A stretch of 64,000 bases of DNA from SHZI01 sp964407855 (GCA_964407855.1 CAYOXI010000002.1:1-64000), one strand, 5' to 3'. Positions 1 to 8,358 are shown, counted from the stretch's first letter. A program made the numbers and translations. Notes: generated from the sequence alone by a model not told the origin.

Positions 1-1878
1 CTTCACGCCGAGCTCGTAGGACAGCGAGGTTTCCTTGTCGTAGATATCGCTGGCCAGTACAGGCGCGAAGAGCGGATCCAGGGTAACCGGATCAGTGAAA
101 AAGACGTCGATCACCGGGTTGATGAAGCTGTCGATGGTGGCTGCCGAGCCGCCGTTATTGAAGCCACCGCTCTTGAAGCCCACGCCCACCGAGGTATAGG
201 CCGTCACCTGCTCCGTCGCATCCCAGGTCAGGGAGAGTTTCGGCTGGATCGCATCGAAGGTCTCATCCTGGGTGTCCAGGTTGCCGAAGCACAGGCCCGG
301 GTTGATGGGATCACCAACCCCGCCGTCGTCGCAGGTATCAATGAACTGGGTTTCCGCATCCGTCGGCACGAGGCTGGTGGACTTGCGCTCCTCGCGGTCG
401 TAGCGCAGGGCCAGTGACGCCTCGACGCTGTCGGTGATGTCGTAGGCCAGCTGGCCGAAGACCGCGTAGACATCGGTGTCGAACCGGTCGTGGACCAGCG
501 CCTCGGTGGGATTGGTGGTCGGGTCACCGTTGCCGTCCAGCGCGGGAACGAAGAGGCTCTTGGTCACGCCAAAGCCCAGGTCGACGCCGGTATTGACGCC
601 GACTTCACGCTCCAGATTCAGGTAGTAGATGCCGGCCAGCCAGCGCAGCCGCTGGTCATCCCGGGAAGTGAGGCGCAGGTCGAAGGAGTAGTCCTTCTGG
701 TTGCGCTCCTGGTACTGGGTGCCGTCGCAGGAGGTGGGGGTGTAGGCGCCGAACAGCGAGTCCTCTGGCGTCGCACCAATGAAGGTCGGTGGTGCAAGCG
801 GATACCCGGCCAGTGCGGCGGTCGAGGACCGGCACAGGGGTTCGTTGAAGAAGAAGCCGAAGGCGGCACTCGTCCCGTCCGCACTCAGGTTGTTGTCGAT
901 GTCGCTGTACAGACCCCAGCCCGTCAGGGTGGCCCAGCCCAGGTCGTAGTCGACCTTCACGGAGAACTCGAGCGCTTCCTGTTCGTTGGTCGGGATGATG
1001 TTGTTGTCGAACTGGAAGTCCCAGGTGTTGACATCCTGATAGGCCGCCGGCCCGAGAAAGCCGGTGAGGCCGGGAAGATGGAACACCGAATTGAAGGTGA
1101 TCGAGGCGCTGTCCACCTCGCCGTAACGCAGCTTGCTGTCCACCTTGAGCCGGTCGCTGGGCTCCCAGATCAGGCGGGCGCCGATGTCCCAGTTCTGCGC
1201 GTAGTCGACCACGGCGTCGTCACGGGCGGGGAACTCGGAGCGAATAAAGGCATTGCGGTAGTAGCCGTCCGTATCCCGGAAACTGCCGGTGAGCCCTACC
1301 CGGACGGTGTCGGAGAGCGGGCCGCCGATGTCGCCGGCGAGCACGTAGGTGGAATCCTCGGCGATGCTCACCTTGCCGCCACCACCGAACTCCAGGCCTG
1401 GCTCCTTGGTGGTGATCACGAAGGCACCCGCCGCCGCGTTCCGGCCGTAGATGGCGCCCTGGGGGCCTTTCAGGATTTCGATCTGCCGGAGGTTCGTGTA
1501 CTCGCGGTTCAGGGCGGCGGGATTGGTCAGCAGGATGCCGTCGATGACCAGCGCGTAGTTGGTCTCGGCATCGCGGGCGCCGTTGATACCGCGGATATTC
1601 ACCTGGGAGTCGGCCGTCTCCGCCGCATTGACGATCGAGACGCCGGGCGTGAGGGCGATGAAGTCCCGGGCGCGTTCGATGCCGGCCTGCTGGATCACGT
1701 CAGCCGAGAAGGCCGTGACCGAGCCGGGGACGTCCTTGATCGACTCCGCGCGCTGGCGGACCGTGACGACGATTTCATCGATCTCCGCGGCGACGGGCTG
1801 GGCCACGACCAGGATCGCGGGCAGCACGGCCGCCGACAGCGCTGCCCCTGAAATCCGGAACGCTCTAGTGTTGAACAT
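1..1878 (-). CDS. TonB-dependent outer-membrane receptor, 3' end outside window
   Basis: The frame opens with ATG at 1878 and stays open to the left edge, giving 626 codons; the C-terminal end lies outside. The protein begins with a signal peptide ending near QPVAA, followed by a TonB-box-like EIDEIVVTV, a plug domain (DVPGSVTAF, LTPGVSI, VNIRGING, GPQGAIYGRNAAAGAF) and then beta-barrel strands. Near the edge the segment SYELGVK is typical of the barrel of this family. Such receptors bring large or scarce solutes (siderophores, glycans, terpenoid or steroid-like substrates) across the outer membrane using TonB/ExbBD energy. The substrate cannot be read from the sequence. It stands alone, divergent from the SDR gene. 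Confidence 0.9.
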   Translation of the reverse strand, partial: MFNTRAFRISGAALSAAVLPAILVVAQPVAAEIDEIVVTVRQRAESIKDVPGSVTAFSADVIQQAGIERARDFIALTPGVSIVNAAETADSQVNIRGINGARDAETNYALVIDGILLTNPAALNREYTNLRQIEILKGPQGAIYGRNAAAGAFVITTKEPGLEFGGGGKVSIAEDSTYVLAGDIGGPLSDTVRVGLTGSFRDTDGYYRNAFIRSEFPARDDAVVDYAQNWDIGARLIWEPSDRLKVDSKLRYGEVDSASITFNSVFHLPGLTGFLGPAAYQDVNTWDFQFDNNIIPTNEQEALEFSVKVDYDLGWATLTGWGLYSDIDNNLSADGTSAAFGFFFNEPLCRSSTAALAGYPLAPPTFIGATPEDSLFGAYTPTSCDGTQYQERNQKDYSFDLRLTSRDDQRLRWLAGIYYLNLEREVGVNTGVDLGFGVTKSLFVPALDGNGDPTTNPTEALVHDRFDTDVYAVFGQLAYDITDSVEASLALRYDREERKSTSLVPTDAETQFIDTCDDGGVGDPINPGLCFGNLDTQDETFDAIQPKLSLTWDATEQVTAYTSVGVGFKSGGFNNGGSAATIDSFINPVIDVFFTDPVTLDPLFAPVLASDIYDKETSLSYELGVK

Positions 1879-1946
1879 GGATTTTTCTCACCCCTGTGAT
1901 GCCTGGCCGGACCCACCCGATAGTGGTGCCAGAGTCAAGGCGCGAA

Positions 1947-1973
1947 ACTATAGCGTTCAACGGGTACAGTCAA
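1947..1973 (-). promoter_or_regulatory. candidate sigma-70 promoter of the TonB-dependent receptor
   Basis: On the minus strand a TTGACT -35 (1968-1973) is followed after 15 bases by TATAGT as -10 (1947-1952), about 70 bases before the receptor ATG. Both hexamers match the consensus at five of six positions. The spacing is shorter than the optimal 17, so the promoter may be weak or activator-dependent. Confidence 0.35.
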
Positions 1974-2098
1974 TTCGTGGCGCCGATGCGACAGGGCGGC
2001 AGACGGCGGCAGCGGCTACCCGCTGAGACGCTGGCCGACCATGGACAGGCAGTCGGGGATCCCCTAAGGTCCGGCCCTCACCGGAGGCACCGAAAAAC

Positions 2099-2917
2099 AT
2101 GCAGAACATCCTGATCACGGGCAGCACGCGAGGCATTGGCAAGGGGCTCGCCCTCGACTTCCTGAGGATGGGGCATCGGGTCGTGGTCACCGGCCGGACC
2201 CGGGCCGCCGTCGACGAGGCAACCCGGGAGCTCGGGGCGGCCGGGGAGGTGCTCGGGGTGACCTGCGACGTCCGCAACCGGGACTCGGTCCAGGCTGCCT
2301 GGGACGCCGGGGTGGCCCGTTTCGGGCGCCTCGACATGTGGATCAACAACGCGGCTGTGGCCACGGACCGCACGCCGCTGGCCGACCTGCCGCCGGACCA
2401 GATCGTCGCCACCGTCGAAACCAACCTGCTCGGCACCTTGTATGGCTGCCAGGTGGCCATTGCCGGCATGCGCGCCCAGTCCGGCGGCGGAAAAGTCTAT
2501 ACCTTTGAAGGCTTTGGCAGTGACGGCATCTCCCGCCCCGGGCTGTCGGTCTATGGCAGTACCAAGCGGGCGATCCGCTACCTCACGGCCTCGCTGGCCA
2601 AGGAGTGCGCCGGCACGGCCGTGCTGGTGGGCTCGCTGAGCCCGGGCATCGTCGCCACCGACCTCCTGCTTTACAGCTCGAAGGGTAACGATCCCGCCGA
2701 CTGGGAACGTGCCAAGCGCACCCTCAACATCCTCGGCGACCGCGTGGAGACCGTCACGCCCTACCTGGCCCGGGCGGCGCTCGAGAACCGGAAGCAGGGC
2801 GCCCGTATCGCGTGGCTGACGCCGGGCAAGGCGGCACTGCGCTTTGCCACCTCCTTTGTGCGCAGGCGCGACATCCTGTCGGAGCTCGAAGCGCGACCCA
2901 ATCTGACGGTGCGCTGA
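2099..2917 (+). CDS. short-chain dehydrogenase/reductase resembling chlorophyll b reductase (NYC1/NOL type)
   Basis: A 272-residue SDR. The cofactor motif TGSTRGIG lies at residues 7-14, NNAA at 83-86 and YGSTK at 152-156 (catalytic Tyr152, Lys156). The usual catalytic Ser, 13 residues before the Tyr, is not present; instead the segment reads FEGFGSDG, with the nearest Ser at 141. This segment, the SPGIVATDLLL stretch after the active site and the C-terminal ITWLTP-like and RR elements recall plant chlorophyll b reductases NYC1/NOL and their bacterial relatives. The bacterium shows no chlorophyll genes here, so the true substrate is unknown. It ends three bases before glnS and probably shares its transcript. 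Confidence 0.85.
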   Translation: MQNILITGSTRGIGKGLALDFLRMGHRVVVTGRTRAAVDEATRELGAAGEVLGVTCDVRNRDSVQAAWDAGVARFGRLDMWINNAAVATDRTPLADLPPDQIVATVETNLLGTLYGCQVAIAGMRAQSGGGKVYTFEGFGSDGISRPGLSVYGSTKRAIRYLTASLAKECAGTAVLVGSLSPGIVATDLLLYSSKGNDPADWERAKRTLNILGDRVETVTPYLARAALENRKQGARIAWLTPGKAALRFATSFVRRRDILSELEARPNLTVR

Positions 2918-2920
2918 GTC

Positions 2921-4621
2921 ATGGCCGGGGCGACGCCCGTTACCGGTGATGAGCCCGCGGGCAGGGATTTCATCCGGCAGATCATTGCCGACGACCTGGC
3001 CTCGGGCAAGCATCGCGTCATCCTGACGCGCTTCCCGCCGGAACCGAACGGCTACCTGCATGTGGGCCATGCCAAGTCGATCTGCCTGAATTTCGGTGTC
3101 GCCCTGGAGACGGGTGGCCAGTGCTACCTGCGCCTGGACGACACCAATCCCGCGAAGGAAGACCAGGCCTTCGTCGATGCCATCATCACGAGCGTGCGCT
3201 GGCTCGGTTTCGACTGGGGCGGGCGCCTCACCCATGCCTCCGACTACTTCCCCCGGATCCACGCCTGTGCCATCGACCTCATCCGCGCCGGCAAGGCCTA
3301 TGTGGACAGCCTGAGCCCTGACCAGATCCGGCAGTACCGGGGCACCCTGACGGAACCGGGTCGGGACAGCCCGCACCGCGGGCGGAGCATCGAGGAAAAC
3401 CTCGAGCTGTTCGCCCGCATGGCCGCCGGCGAATTTCCGGACGGCCAGCACGTGCTGCGGGCGCGGATCGACATGGCCTCGCCGAACATCAATCTCCGCG
3501 ACCCGGTGCTCTACCGGATCCGCAAGGCGACCCACCAGCGCACCGGCGATGCCTGGTGCATCTATCCGATGTACGACTTTGCCCACACGATCTCGGATGC
3601 GCTGGAGGGCATCACGCATTCACTGTGCACGCTCGAGTTCGAGGACCACCGGCCGCTTTATGAGTGGATCCTCGACAACCTCGACCTGCCCGCGCGCCCC
3701 CGCCAGATCGAGTTCTCGCGGCTGAATCTCGCCTTCACGATCACCAGCAAGCGCAGGCTCGCCGAGCTGATCGAACGGGGCGTGGTGGCCGGCTGGGACG
3801 ATCCGCGCCTGCCGACCATCGCCGGCATGCGCCGACGGGGTTATCCGGCAGCGGCACTGCGGGATTTTGCCGGGCGCGTCGGGGTGACGAAGAAGGAACA
3901 CCTGATCCAGATGAGCCTGCTGGAAAACTGCATCCGGGAGGACCTCAACCACAACGCCGGGCGGGCCATGGCCGTGCTCCGGCCACTGAAGGTGATCCTC
4001 GTCAACTATCCGGCCGACCAGGTGGAACTGCTGCCTGCCGCGAACCACCCCGACCGGCCCGAGCTCGGCACGCGCGAGCTGCCTTTCAGCCGCGAGCTGT
4101 GGATCGAGCAGGACGACTTCCAGGAAAACCCGCCGAAGAAGTTCCATCGACTGCAGCCCGGCGGGGAAGTCCGCCTGCGCTGCGGCTACATCATCCGCTG
4201 CGTCGAAGTGCAGAAGGACGCTGATGGCCGGATCACTGCACTCCACTGCACCTGCGACCCCGAAACCCGCAGCGGGGGCAGTGGTGCCGAACGCAAGGTG
4301 AAGGGCACGATCCACTGGGTGAGTGCGGCCCGCGCAGTCCCCGCCGAAGTGCGTCTCTATGACCGCCTGTTCACGGTACCCCGCCCCGATGCCGGCGACG
4401 GCGATTTCAAGGAGCATCTCAATCCCGCCTCGCTGGAGACCCTCGACAGCGCGTGGCTGGAGCCGGCAGCAGCGGACACCGCCGCGGGCACCGTGCTGCA
4501 GTTTGAGCGGCTCGGCTACTTCGTGGCCGACCAGGCGGATCACCGGGCAGGCAGGCCGGTCTTCAACCGCGTGGTGACGCTGCGGGATTCCTGGGCGAAA
4601 CTCGAAGAGGCGGGCCGCTGA
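2921..4621 (+). CDS. glnS: glutaminyl-tRNA synthetase
   Basis: Charges tRNA-Gln with glutamine in the cytoplasm. The 566-residue product is close to the usual ~555 and aligns by eye with E. coli GlnRS along its length. The class I signature PPEPNGYLHVGH includes HVGH at 47-50; the KMSKS-loop equivalent is ITSKRRL near residue 275. The segments WCIYPMYDF and ALEGITHSLCTLEF of the active site are present, and the two C-terminal anticodon-binding beta-barrels follow. The ATG lies three bases after the SDR stop, so translation is likely coupled to it. An internal insertion SGGSGAERK near residue 450 replaces a slightly different loop in E. coli. Confidence 0.97.
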   Translation: MAGATPVTGDEPAGRDFIRQIIADDLASGKHRVILTRFPPEPNGYLHVGHAKSICLNFGVALETGGQCYLRLDDTNPAKEDQAFVDAIITSVRWLGFDWGGRLTHASDYFPRIHACAIDLIRAGKAYVDSLSPDQIRQYRGTLTEPGRDSPHRGRSIEENLELFARMAAGEFPDGQHVLRARIDMASPNINLRDPVLYRIRKATHQRTGDAWCIYPMYDFAHTISDALEGITHSLCTLEFEDHRPLYEWILDNLDLPARPRQIEFSRLNLAFTITSKRRLAELIERGVVAGWDDPRLPTIAGMRRRGYPAAALRDFAGRVGVTKKEHLIQMSLLENCIREDLNHNAGRAMAVLRPLKVILVNYPADQVELLPAANHPDRPELGTRELPFSRELWIEQDDFQENPPKKFHRLQPGGEVRLRCGYIIRCVEVQKDADGRITALHCTCDPETRSGGSGAERKVKGTIHWVSAARAVPAEVRLYDRLFTVPRPDAGDGDFKEHLNPASLETLDSAWLEPAAADTAAGTVLQFERLGYFVADQADHRAGRPVFNRVVTLRDSWAKLEEAGR

Positions 4622-4637
4622 CGGTCGCCGCCCGTGG

Positions 4638-5435
4638 TCAGCGCGTGGTGTTGACCACCACCACCGGCGCGCCCCGTCCGAGGCCGAGACTCCCGGCGGC
4701 ATTGCCCTCCGCCCGGGCAATCTCCAGCACCCCGAAGGAATTGATCAGCGCGAGGAACTCGCCGGGCGGCACCTCCCCGTAGGTGCGCCGGAGCGGCAGG
4801 CGCCGTCCGGCCGCCAGCACATCCGGCCGGCGGAAGCGGCTGAGCAGGGCGCCATCCACGTTGCTGATCAGGTTGCCGAAGGTGTCCACGGCGATGATGC
4901 TGCCGCGGATCTCCCCGGCGGAGACGGTCGGCTCCTCCTGCAGCGAGGGCACGAGCTCGCCGGCGGGCGGACCGATGTCACTGATCGCGATGCGTCCCGC
5001 GGCCAGCTCCGCCGCCAGGGGAGCGAAGATATCCCGGCCGTGGAAGGTGCTGCTGGGACCGGGCCAGCCCTGGCGGGCGCGCCAGGTCTCACTCAGCCGG
5101 TGGCAGCGGCCGGTTCCCGGGACGGCACCGAGGATGGGCCACAACAGGCCATTGTCCGGACCCAGGAAATAGTGCCCGTCCCGCTCACCGGCCAGGATGT
5201 CCCGTCGGGTGCCCACTCCCGGGTCGACCACGGCCACGTGGATGGTCCCGGCCGGGAACCAGGGCCAGGACCGGGCCAGCCAGAAACCTGCCTCGGCGGG
5301 CCAGTGCGGGGGGGTCTCGTGGCTCAGGTCCACGATCCGGGCGTCCGGCAGGCGCGTGAGGATGGCCCCCTTCATGACGCCCACGAAGGGCCCCTTGAAG
5401 CCGAAATCCGTGGTCAGCGTGATGATGGGAGGCAT
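4638..5435 (-). CDS. S-adenosyl-L-methionine hydrolase (DUF62/SAM hydroxide adenosyltransferase)
   Basis: Members of this family hydrolyse SAM to adenosine and methionine. Family hallmarks are all visible: TLTTDFG at the N terminus, FVGVMKGAI, VVDPGVGT, GPDNGLLWP, HGRDIFAP, and VDTFGNLISN in the C-terminal barrel, with INSFGVLEIA near the end. The ATG at 5435 places TTDFG at residues 7-11 as in relatives; an in-frame ATG at 5468 would add eleven residues unlike the family and falls inside an inverted repeat. The gene converges on glnS with 16 bases between them and is divergent from the HiPIP gene. Its role in the cell is not clear; related enzymes include the fluorinase and chlorinase. Confidence 0.9.
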   Translation of the reverse strand: MPPIITLTTDFGFKGPFVGVMKGAILTRLPDARIVDLSHETPPHWPAEAGFWLARSWPWFPAGTIHVAVVDPGVGTRRDILAGERDGHYFLGPDNGLLWPILGAVPGTGRCHRLSETWRARQGWPGPSSTFHGRDIFAPLAAELAAGRIAISDIGPPAGELVPSLQEEPTVSAGEIRGSIIAVDTFGNLISNVDGALLSRFRRPDVLAAGRRLPLRRTYGEVPPGEFLALINSFGVLEIARAEGNAAGSLGLGRGAPVVVVNTTR

Positions 5436-5464
5436 GCTGCAGTCTAACCCGCAGCAGCCGCTAC

Positions 5465-5482
5465 GCATCTGTACGCAGATGC
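5465..5482. repeat. perfect 7-bp inverted repeat, possible operator
   Basis: The arms GCATCTG (5465-5471) and CAGATGC (5476-5482) flank the loop TACG. The site sits between the divergently oriented SAM hydrolase and HiPIP genes, about 30 bases upstream of the first and 80 of the second. There is no T-tract, so a terminator is unlikely; a regulator-binding site is possible. Confidence 0.35.
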
Positions 5483-5561
5483 CATCCGAAGCACTGGTTG
5501 GTACACTGCGCGCCGCTGACCGGTCAGGATCCGAGCCGGCACAAACTGAAAGGATGCACCC

Positions 5562-5894
5562 ATGAGCCAGAACGACCTCTCCCGCCGCCGCTTCCTGACC
5601 CAGGTGGCCGTGGCGGTGCCCGCCGCCGCCGTGCTGCTGGAGACCGGCGTGGCCCAGGACCTGCCCCGGCTGGCCCTGGACGACCCGTCGGCGAAGGCGC
5701 TGCTCTACGTGGAAGACACCAATAAGGTGGATCGCAGCAATCCCCAGGCCGCCCGCTGGGCTGCCGACCAGAACTGCGCCAACTGTTCCCAGATCCAGGG
5801 CAAGGATGGCGACGCGTGGCGGCCCTGCGCGATCTTCCCCGGCAAGCTGGTGGCCAGCCCCGGCTGGTGCAGCGTCTGGCAGAAGATGCCCTGA
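5562..5894 (+). CDS. high-potential iron-sulfur protein (HiPIP)
   Basis: A 110-residue periplasmic electron carrier with one [4Fe-4S] cluster cycling between +2 and +3. The N terminus has a twin-arginine signal (SRRRFLTQ at 7-14, then an Ala/Val-rich stretch), consistent with export of a folded FeS protein. The four cluster cysteines are C72, C75, C89 and C103, the standard CxxC...C...C layout. A good ribosome-binding site, GAAAGGA, precedes the ATG. HiPIPs usually pass electrons between the bc1 complex and a terminal oxidase or photosynthetic reaction centre. Here it lies next to moeA, a Mo-enzyme chaperone and a cytochrome c, so it may serve a periplasmic respiratory enzyme. Confidence 0.93.
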   Translation: MSQNDLSRRRFLTQVAVAVPAAAVLLETGVAQDLPRLALDDPSAKALLYVEDTNKVDRSNPQAARWAADQNCANCSQIQGKDGDAWRPCAIFPGKLVASPGWCSVWQKMP

Positions 5895-5926
5895 GCCGTG
5901 GCGCCACCGGGGATTAGTCCTCCGGG

Positions 5927-5956
5927 GTCAGTCGTCAGGGAGTCAGTCGTCCGGCC
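5927..5956. repeat. imperfect 15-bp tandem duplication between HiPIP and moeA
   Basis: GTCAGTCGTCAGGGA (5927-5941) is followed directly by GTCAGTCGTCCGGCC (5942-5956). A third partial match, ACTCGTCAGGG, continues into the 3' end of moeA. It is non-coding and occupies most of the short gap between two convergent genes; no stable terminator hairpin was seen. Confidence 0.6.
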
Positions 5957-7222
5957 TTACTCGTCAGGGTAGAGCGGCTGCGTCATCAGCAGGCTGCCGG
6001 CCGGCACCTCCGGCGTTTCCCCCGGGACCAGCGCCCAGGCGTTGGCTGCCATCAGCGGGGCAATGCGGAACGACTCCTGCCCGGGCAGGATTGCGACGCT
6101 GCACCCGCCCGCTGCATCCACGGCGAGCCGCGCCTTGGCGAAGAACAGCAGCTTGCCCCGGCCCCTGACCGGGGCGAGCACGCGGGCAGGTGTCAGCGGC
6201 TCGGCAGGCAGTCCCTGCAGCGCGCGTAACGCCGGGATCACAAAGAAGCGCAGACCGACCGCCACGGCGACCGGATTTCCCGGCAGGCCGAAGAGCGTGG
6301 TGTCCGCGCCGAGGTGCGCGTAAAGCAGGGGCTTGCCCGGGCGGATGGCCACCTTGTGAAAGCCGATGGTGCCGCCCAGTTCGCGCACCAGGCCCGGTAG
6401 CAGATCGAGGCGCCCGGCAGAGACCCCGCCGGTGGTCAGGATGATGTCCGCCCGGTCCCGCAGGGCCAGCAGCCCGGCGCGCAGGGCCGCCGGGTCGTCC
6501 GGCGCTGTGATCACGGCCGTGACCTCCGCACCGAGGCGGCTGAGCACAGCCCGCAGATAAGGCCCGTTGGCATCGTGGATCTGGCCGGCCTGCAGTGCTT
6601 CGCCGGGTTGGCCGAGTTCGCTGCCGGTGGTGAGGATGGCCACCCGGGGCGCCGCCCGCACCGGCACCATCGTGAGTCCGCAGGCTGCGAGTCCCATCAG
6701 GTGCTGCGGCCCCAGCCGGGTGCCGGCGGCGACGATCAGGCTGCCGGGCGCGAAGTCCTCGCCGGCGGTCCGCACGTTCTGGCCGGTGACCGCCGGGGCG
6801 TGCAGCAGGATCGTACCCGGCGGTGACAGCGGCGGCACCATGACGCGTTCGAGTGGCACCACCGCATCGCAGTCAGGTGGCAGCGGAGCACCCGTCATGA
6901 TCTCCACGGCACCCGCACCGGCCAGCGCCAGACTGTGGATCAGACTGTCGCGGACCAGACTGTCGCGGACCAGGGTGCCGCCGGCCGGGATGCTGCCCAT
7001 CACCGGCATGGACAGGGGGTGCTCCGGCGCGGCCCCGGCCGTGCTGGCAGCCCGCAGCGCGTACCCGTCCATCGCCGCATTGGCAAAGCCCGGCACCGCG
7101 ATCGCCGCGACGACCGGGGCCGCGGCTACGGCGCCCAGGGCCTGGTCCAGCGGCACGGTCAGGGCCGGCAGACGACGCTGGTCGGCGGCGATGATCTCCC
7201 GGGCTGCGGCAAAGCTGATCAT
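5957..7222 (-). CDS. moeA: molybdopterin molybdenumtransferase MoeA
   Basis: Inserts molybdate into adenylylated molybdopterin in the last step of molybdenum cofactor synthesis (cytoplasm). The 421-residue length from ATG 7222 is close to E. coli MoeA (411). Motifs: NAAMDGYALR near residue 50, the MTGAPLPPDCDAVV segment, the MPT-binding TTGGVSAG, and GLPGNPVAV; domain IV closes the protein. An upstream in-frame ATG at 7291 would overlap the divergent torD start and adds 23 residues unlike the family. An in-frame 15-base duplication (see separate entry) extends a loop. Being back-to-back with a Mo-enzyme chaperone suggests dedicated cofactor supply. Confidence 0.95.
   Translation of the reverse strand: MISFAAAREIIAADQRRLPALTVPLDQALGAVAAAPVVAAIAVPGFANAAMDGYALRAASTAGAAPEHPLSMPVMGSIPAGGTLVRDSLVRDSLIHSLALAGAGAVEIMTGAPLPPDCDAVVPLERVMVPPLSPPGTILLHAPAVTGQNVRTAGEDFAPGSLIVAAGTRLGPQHLMGLAACGLTMVPVRAAPRVAILTTGSELGQPGEALQAGQIHDANGPYLRAVLSRLGAEVTAVITAPDDPAALRAGLLALRDRADIILTTGGVSAGRLDLLPGLVRELGGTIGFHKVAIRPGKPLLYAHLGADTTLFGLPGNPVAVAVGLRFFVIPALRALQGLPAEPLTPARVLAPVRGRGKLLFFAKARLAVDAAGGCSVAILPGQESFRIAPLMAANAWALVPGETPEVPAGSLLMTQPLYPDE
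6943..6972. repeat. 15-bp tandem duplication inside moeA
   Basis: Two identical 15-base units (GACTGTCGCGGACCA, plus-strand reading) sit at 6943-6957 and 6958-6972, preceded by a degenerate 12-base copy at 6931-6942. In the MoeA protein this gives LVRDSLVRDSLIHS, between the conserved AGG turn and the LALAG...EIMTGAP segment. The unit length keeps the frame open. Confidence 0.9.
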
Positions 7223-7289
7223 GATCAGATGCTTGTTGAGTCGGATTGGGGCCGGTATCTTGCCGGCCATCCCGTTGAAAGGTCTACCC

Positions 7290-7991
7290 ATGAACGAGCC
7301 CCTCCGGATCAGCGCCCCGGCGACACCCGCCCGCGCGGTGGCCGGGCGGGACGCCGCCCATACGGCGGCCCTGCGCTGCCACTGCTACGCCGCCTGCTCC
7401 GACCTGGTGGCTTCACCGCATGAAGTGGATCCCCGCCCGGCCCTCCGGAACCGGAGCGGCGCGGGGGAGGCGATCCCCTACGGCGCCGCGCTGGCACCGC
7501 TGGTTGCCGAAGTCGCCGCGGCCGAACTGGCGCTGCTGCGCACCCAGTACAGCGGCCTCTTCGAAGTGGGCAGCGAAGGACCCCCGGCCCCGATACGGGA
7601 AGACCTGCAGAGGAACCAGCGGGCGGGCGTCCGCGAGGAGGTCGTCCGCTTTTACGACTACTTCGGCTATGTGCTGGACCAGAAGTTCGCCTGGCAACCG
7701 GACCACCTCTCCGTCGAACTCGAATTCATGCACTACCTCTGCTACCGCGAGTCCTGCAGCGCGAGCGACGGCGCCGATGCGGATGCGCTGTCGTACCAGC
7801 TCGCGCAGCTGGACTTCACCGAGCGGCACCTGGACCGCTGGTTGCCGCCACTGGCAGACAATGTGATGCAGGTGGCGGCCGGCTCGCTGTATGCCCGGGT
7901 GGTGGCAGCCGTCCGGGACTTCGTGGTGGCCGACCTGGAGTGGCAGCGCGGCACCGTGGTCGCCGCTGGCACGATTAAAGAGGACCTCTGA
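7290..7991 (+). CDS. TorD/DmsD-family chaperone for a type II DMSO-reductase-family enzyme
   Basis: A 233-residue cytoplasmic chaperone. The helical core has the family pattern: YSGLFEVGSEGPPAPIRED, then RFYDYFGYVLDQ, then PDHLSVELEFMHYL. That wording matches the chaperones that accompany ethylbenzene dehydrogenase, dimethyl sulfide dehydrogenase, selenate reductase and steroid C25 dehydrogenase. These proteins hold the apo catalytic subunit until the Mo cofactor and FeS clusters are in place, before Tat export. ATG 7290 has AAAGG seven bases upstream and is divergent from moeA. No catalytic subunit is found in this window. It is two bases upstream of the cytochrome gene and probably co-transcribed with it. 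Confidence 0.85.
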   Translation: MNEPLRISAPATPARAVAGRDAAHTAALRCHCYAACSDLVASPHEVDPRPALRNRSGAGEAIPYGAALAPLVAEVAAAELALLRTQYSGLFEVGSEGPPAPIREDLQRNQRAGVREEVVRFYDYFGYVLDQKFAWQPDHLSVELEFMHYLCYRESCSASDGADADALSYQLAQLDFTERHLDRWLPPLADNVMQVAAGSLYARVVAAVRDFVVADLEWQRGTVVAAGTIKEDL

Positions 7992-7993
7992 CC

Positions 7994-8341
7994 GTGGGCA
8001 GATTCGCGGCGCTGATGGCGCGCTTGATCTTTGTCTCAGGCGCGACGCTGGGTGCCGGGATGGTGGCCGCCGGGCTGCCGGCCAACGCGCTGTACGAGGA
8101 AAGCTGCCTGGCCTGCCACGGCGTCGACCTCAAAGGCGTCGAAGGCCTCGGGGGGCCGCTGGTTGGCAGCCCGTTTGTGGATGATCGTTCGGTGGCGCAG
8201 CTGGTGGAATTCCTCAAGGTCGGGCGCCAGGCCACGGATCCCGCCTCCATCTCCGGGCGGCCGATGCCCGGTTTCTCCTGGCTTCCGCCGGCCGATCTGG
8301 CAGAGATCGCGGCCTACATCAAGAATCCCGCCGGGCCCTGA
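7994..8341 (+). CDS. small monohaem c-type cytochrome
   Basis: 115 residues, starting at GTG two bases after the chaperone stop, with AGAGGA as ribosome-binding site inside the preceding gene. The N-terminal ~30 residues form a signal peptide. The haem-attachment site CLACH is at residues 38-42 and the likely axial Met is M91 in RPMPGF. The C terminus YIKNP is typical of small class I cytochromes. It probably carries electrons in the periplasm for the enzyme matured by the neighbouring chaperone; this is inferred from context. Confidence 0.9.
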   Translation: MGRFAALMARLIFVSGATLGAGMVAAGLPANALYEESCLACHGVDLKGVEGLGGPLVGSPFVDDRSVAQLVEFLKVGRQATDPASISGRPMPGFSWLPPADLAEIAAYIKNPAGP

Positions 8342-8358
8342 CGGTCCGGATCACCGGC

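Noticed and set aside
490..1851. 453-codon open frame on the plus strand
   Set aside because: It is antisense to the TonB-dependent receptor, whose plug and barrel motifs are clear; high GC content keeps shadow frames open.
2078..3619. 513-codon open frame on the minus strand
   Set aside because: Antisense to the SDR and glnS genes and without any recognisable domain.
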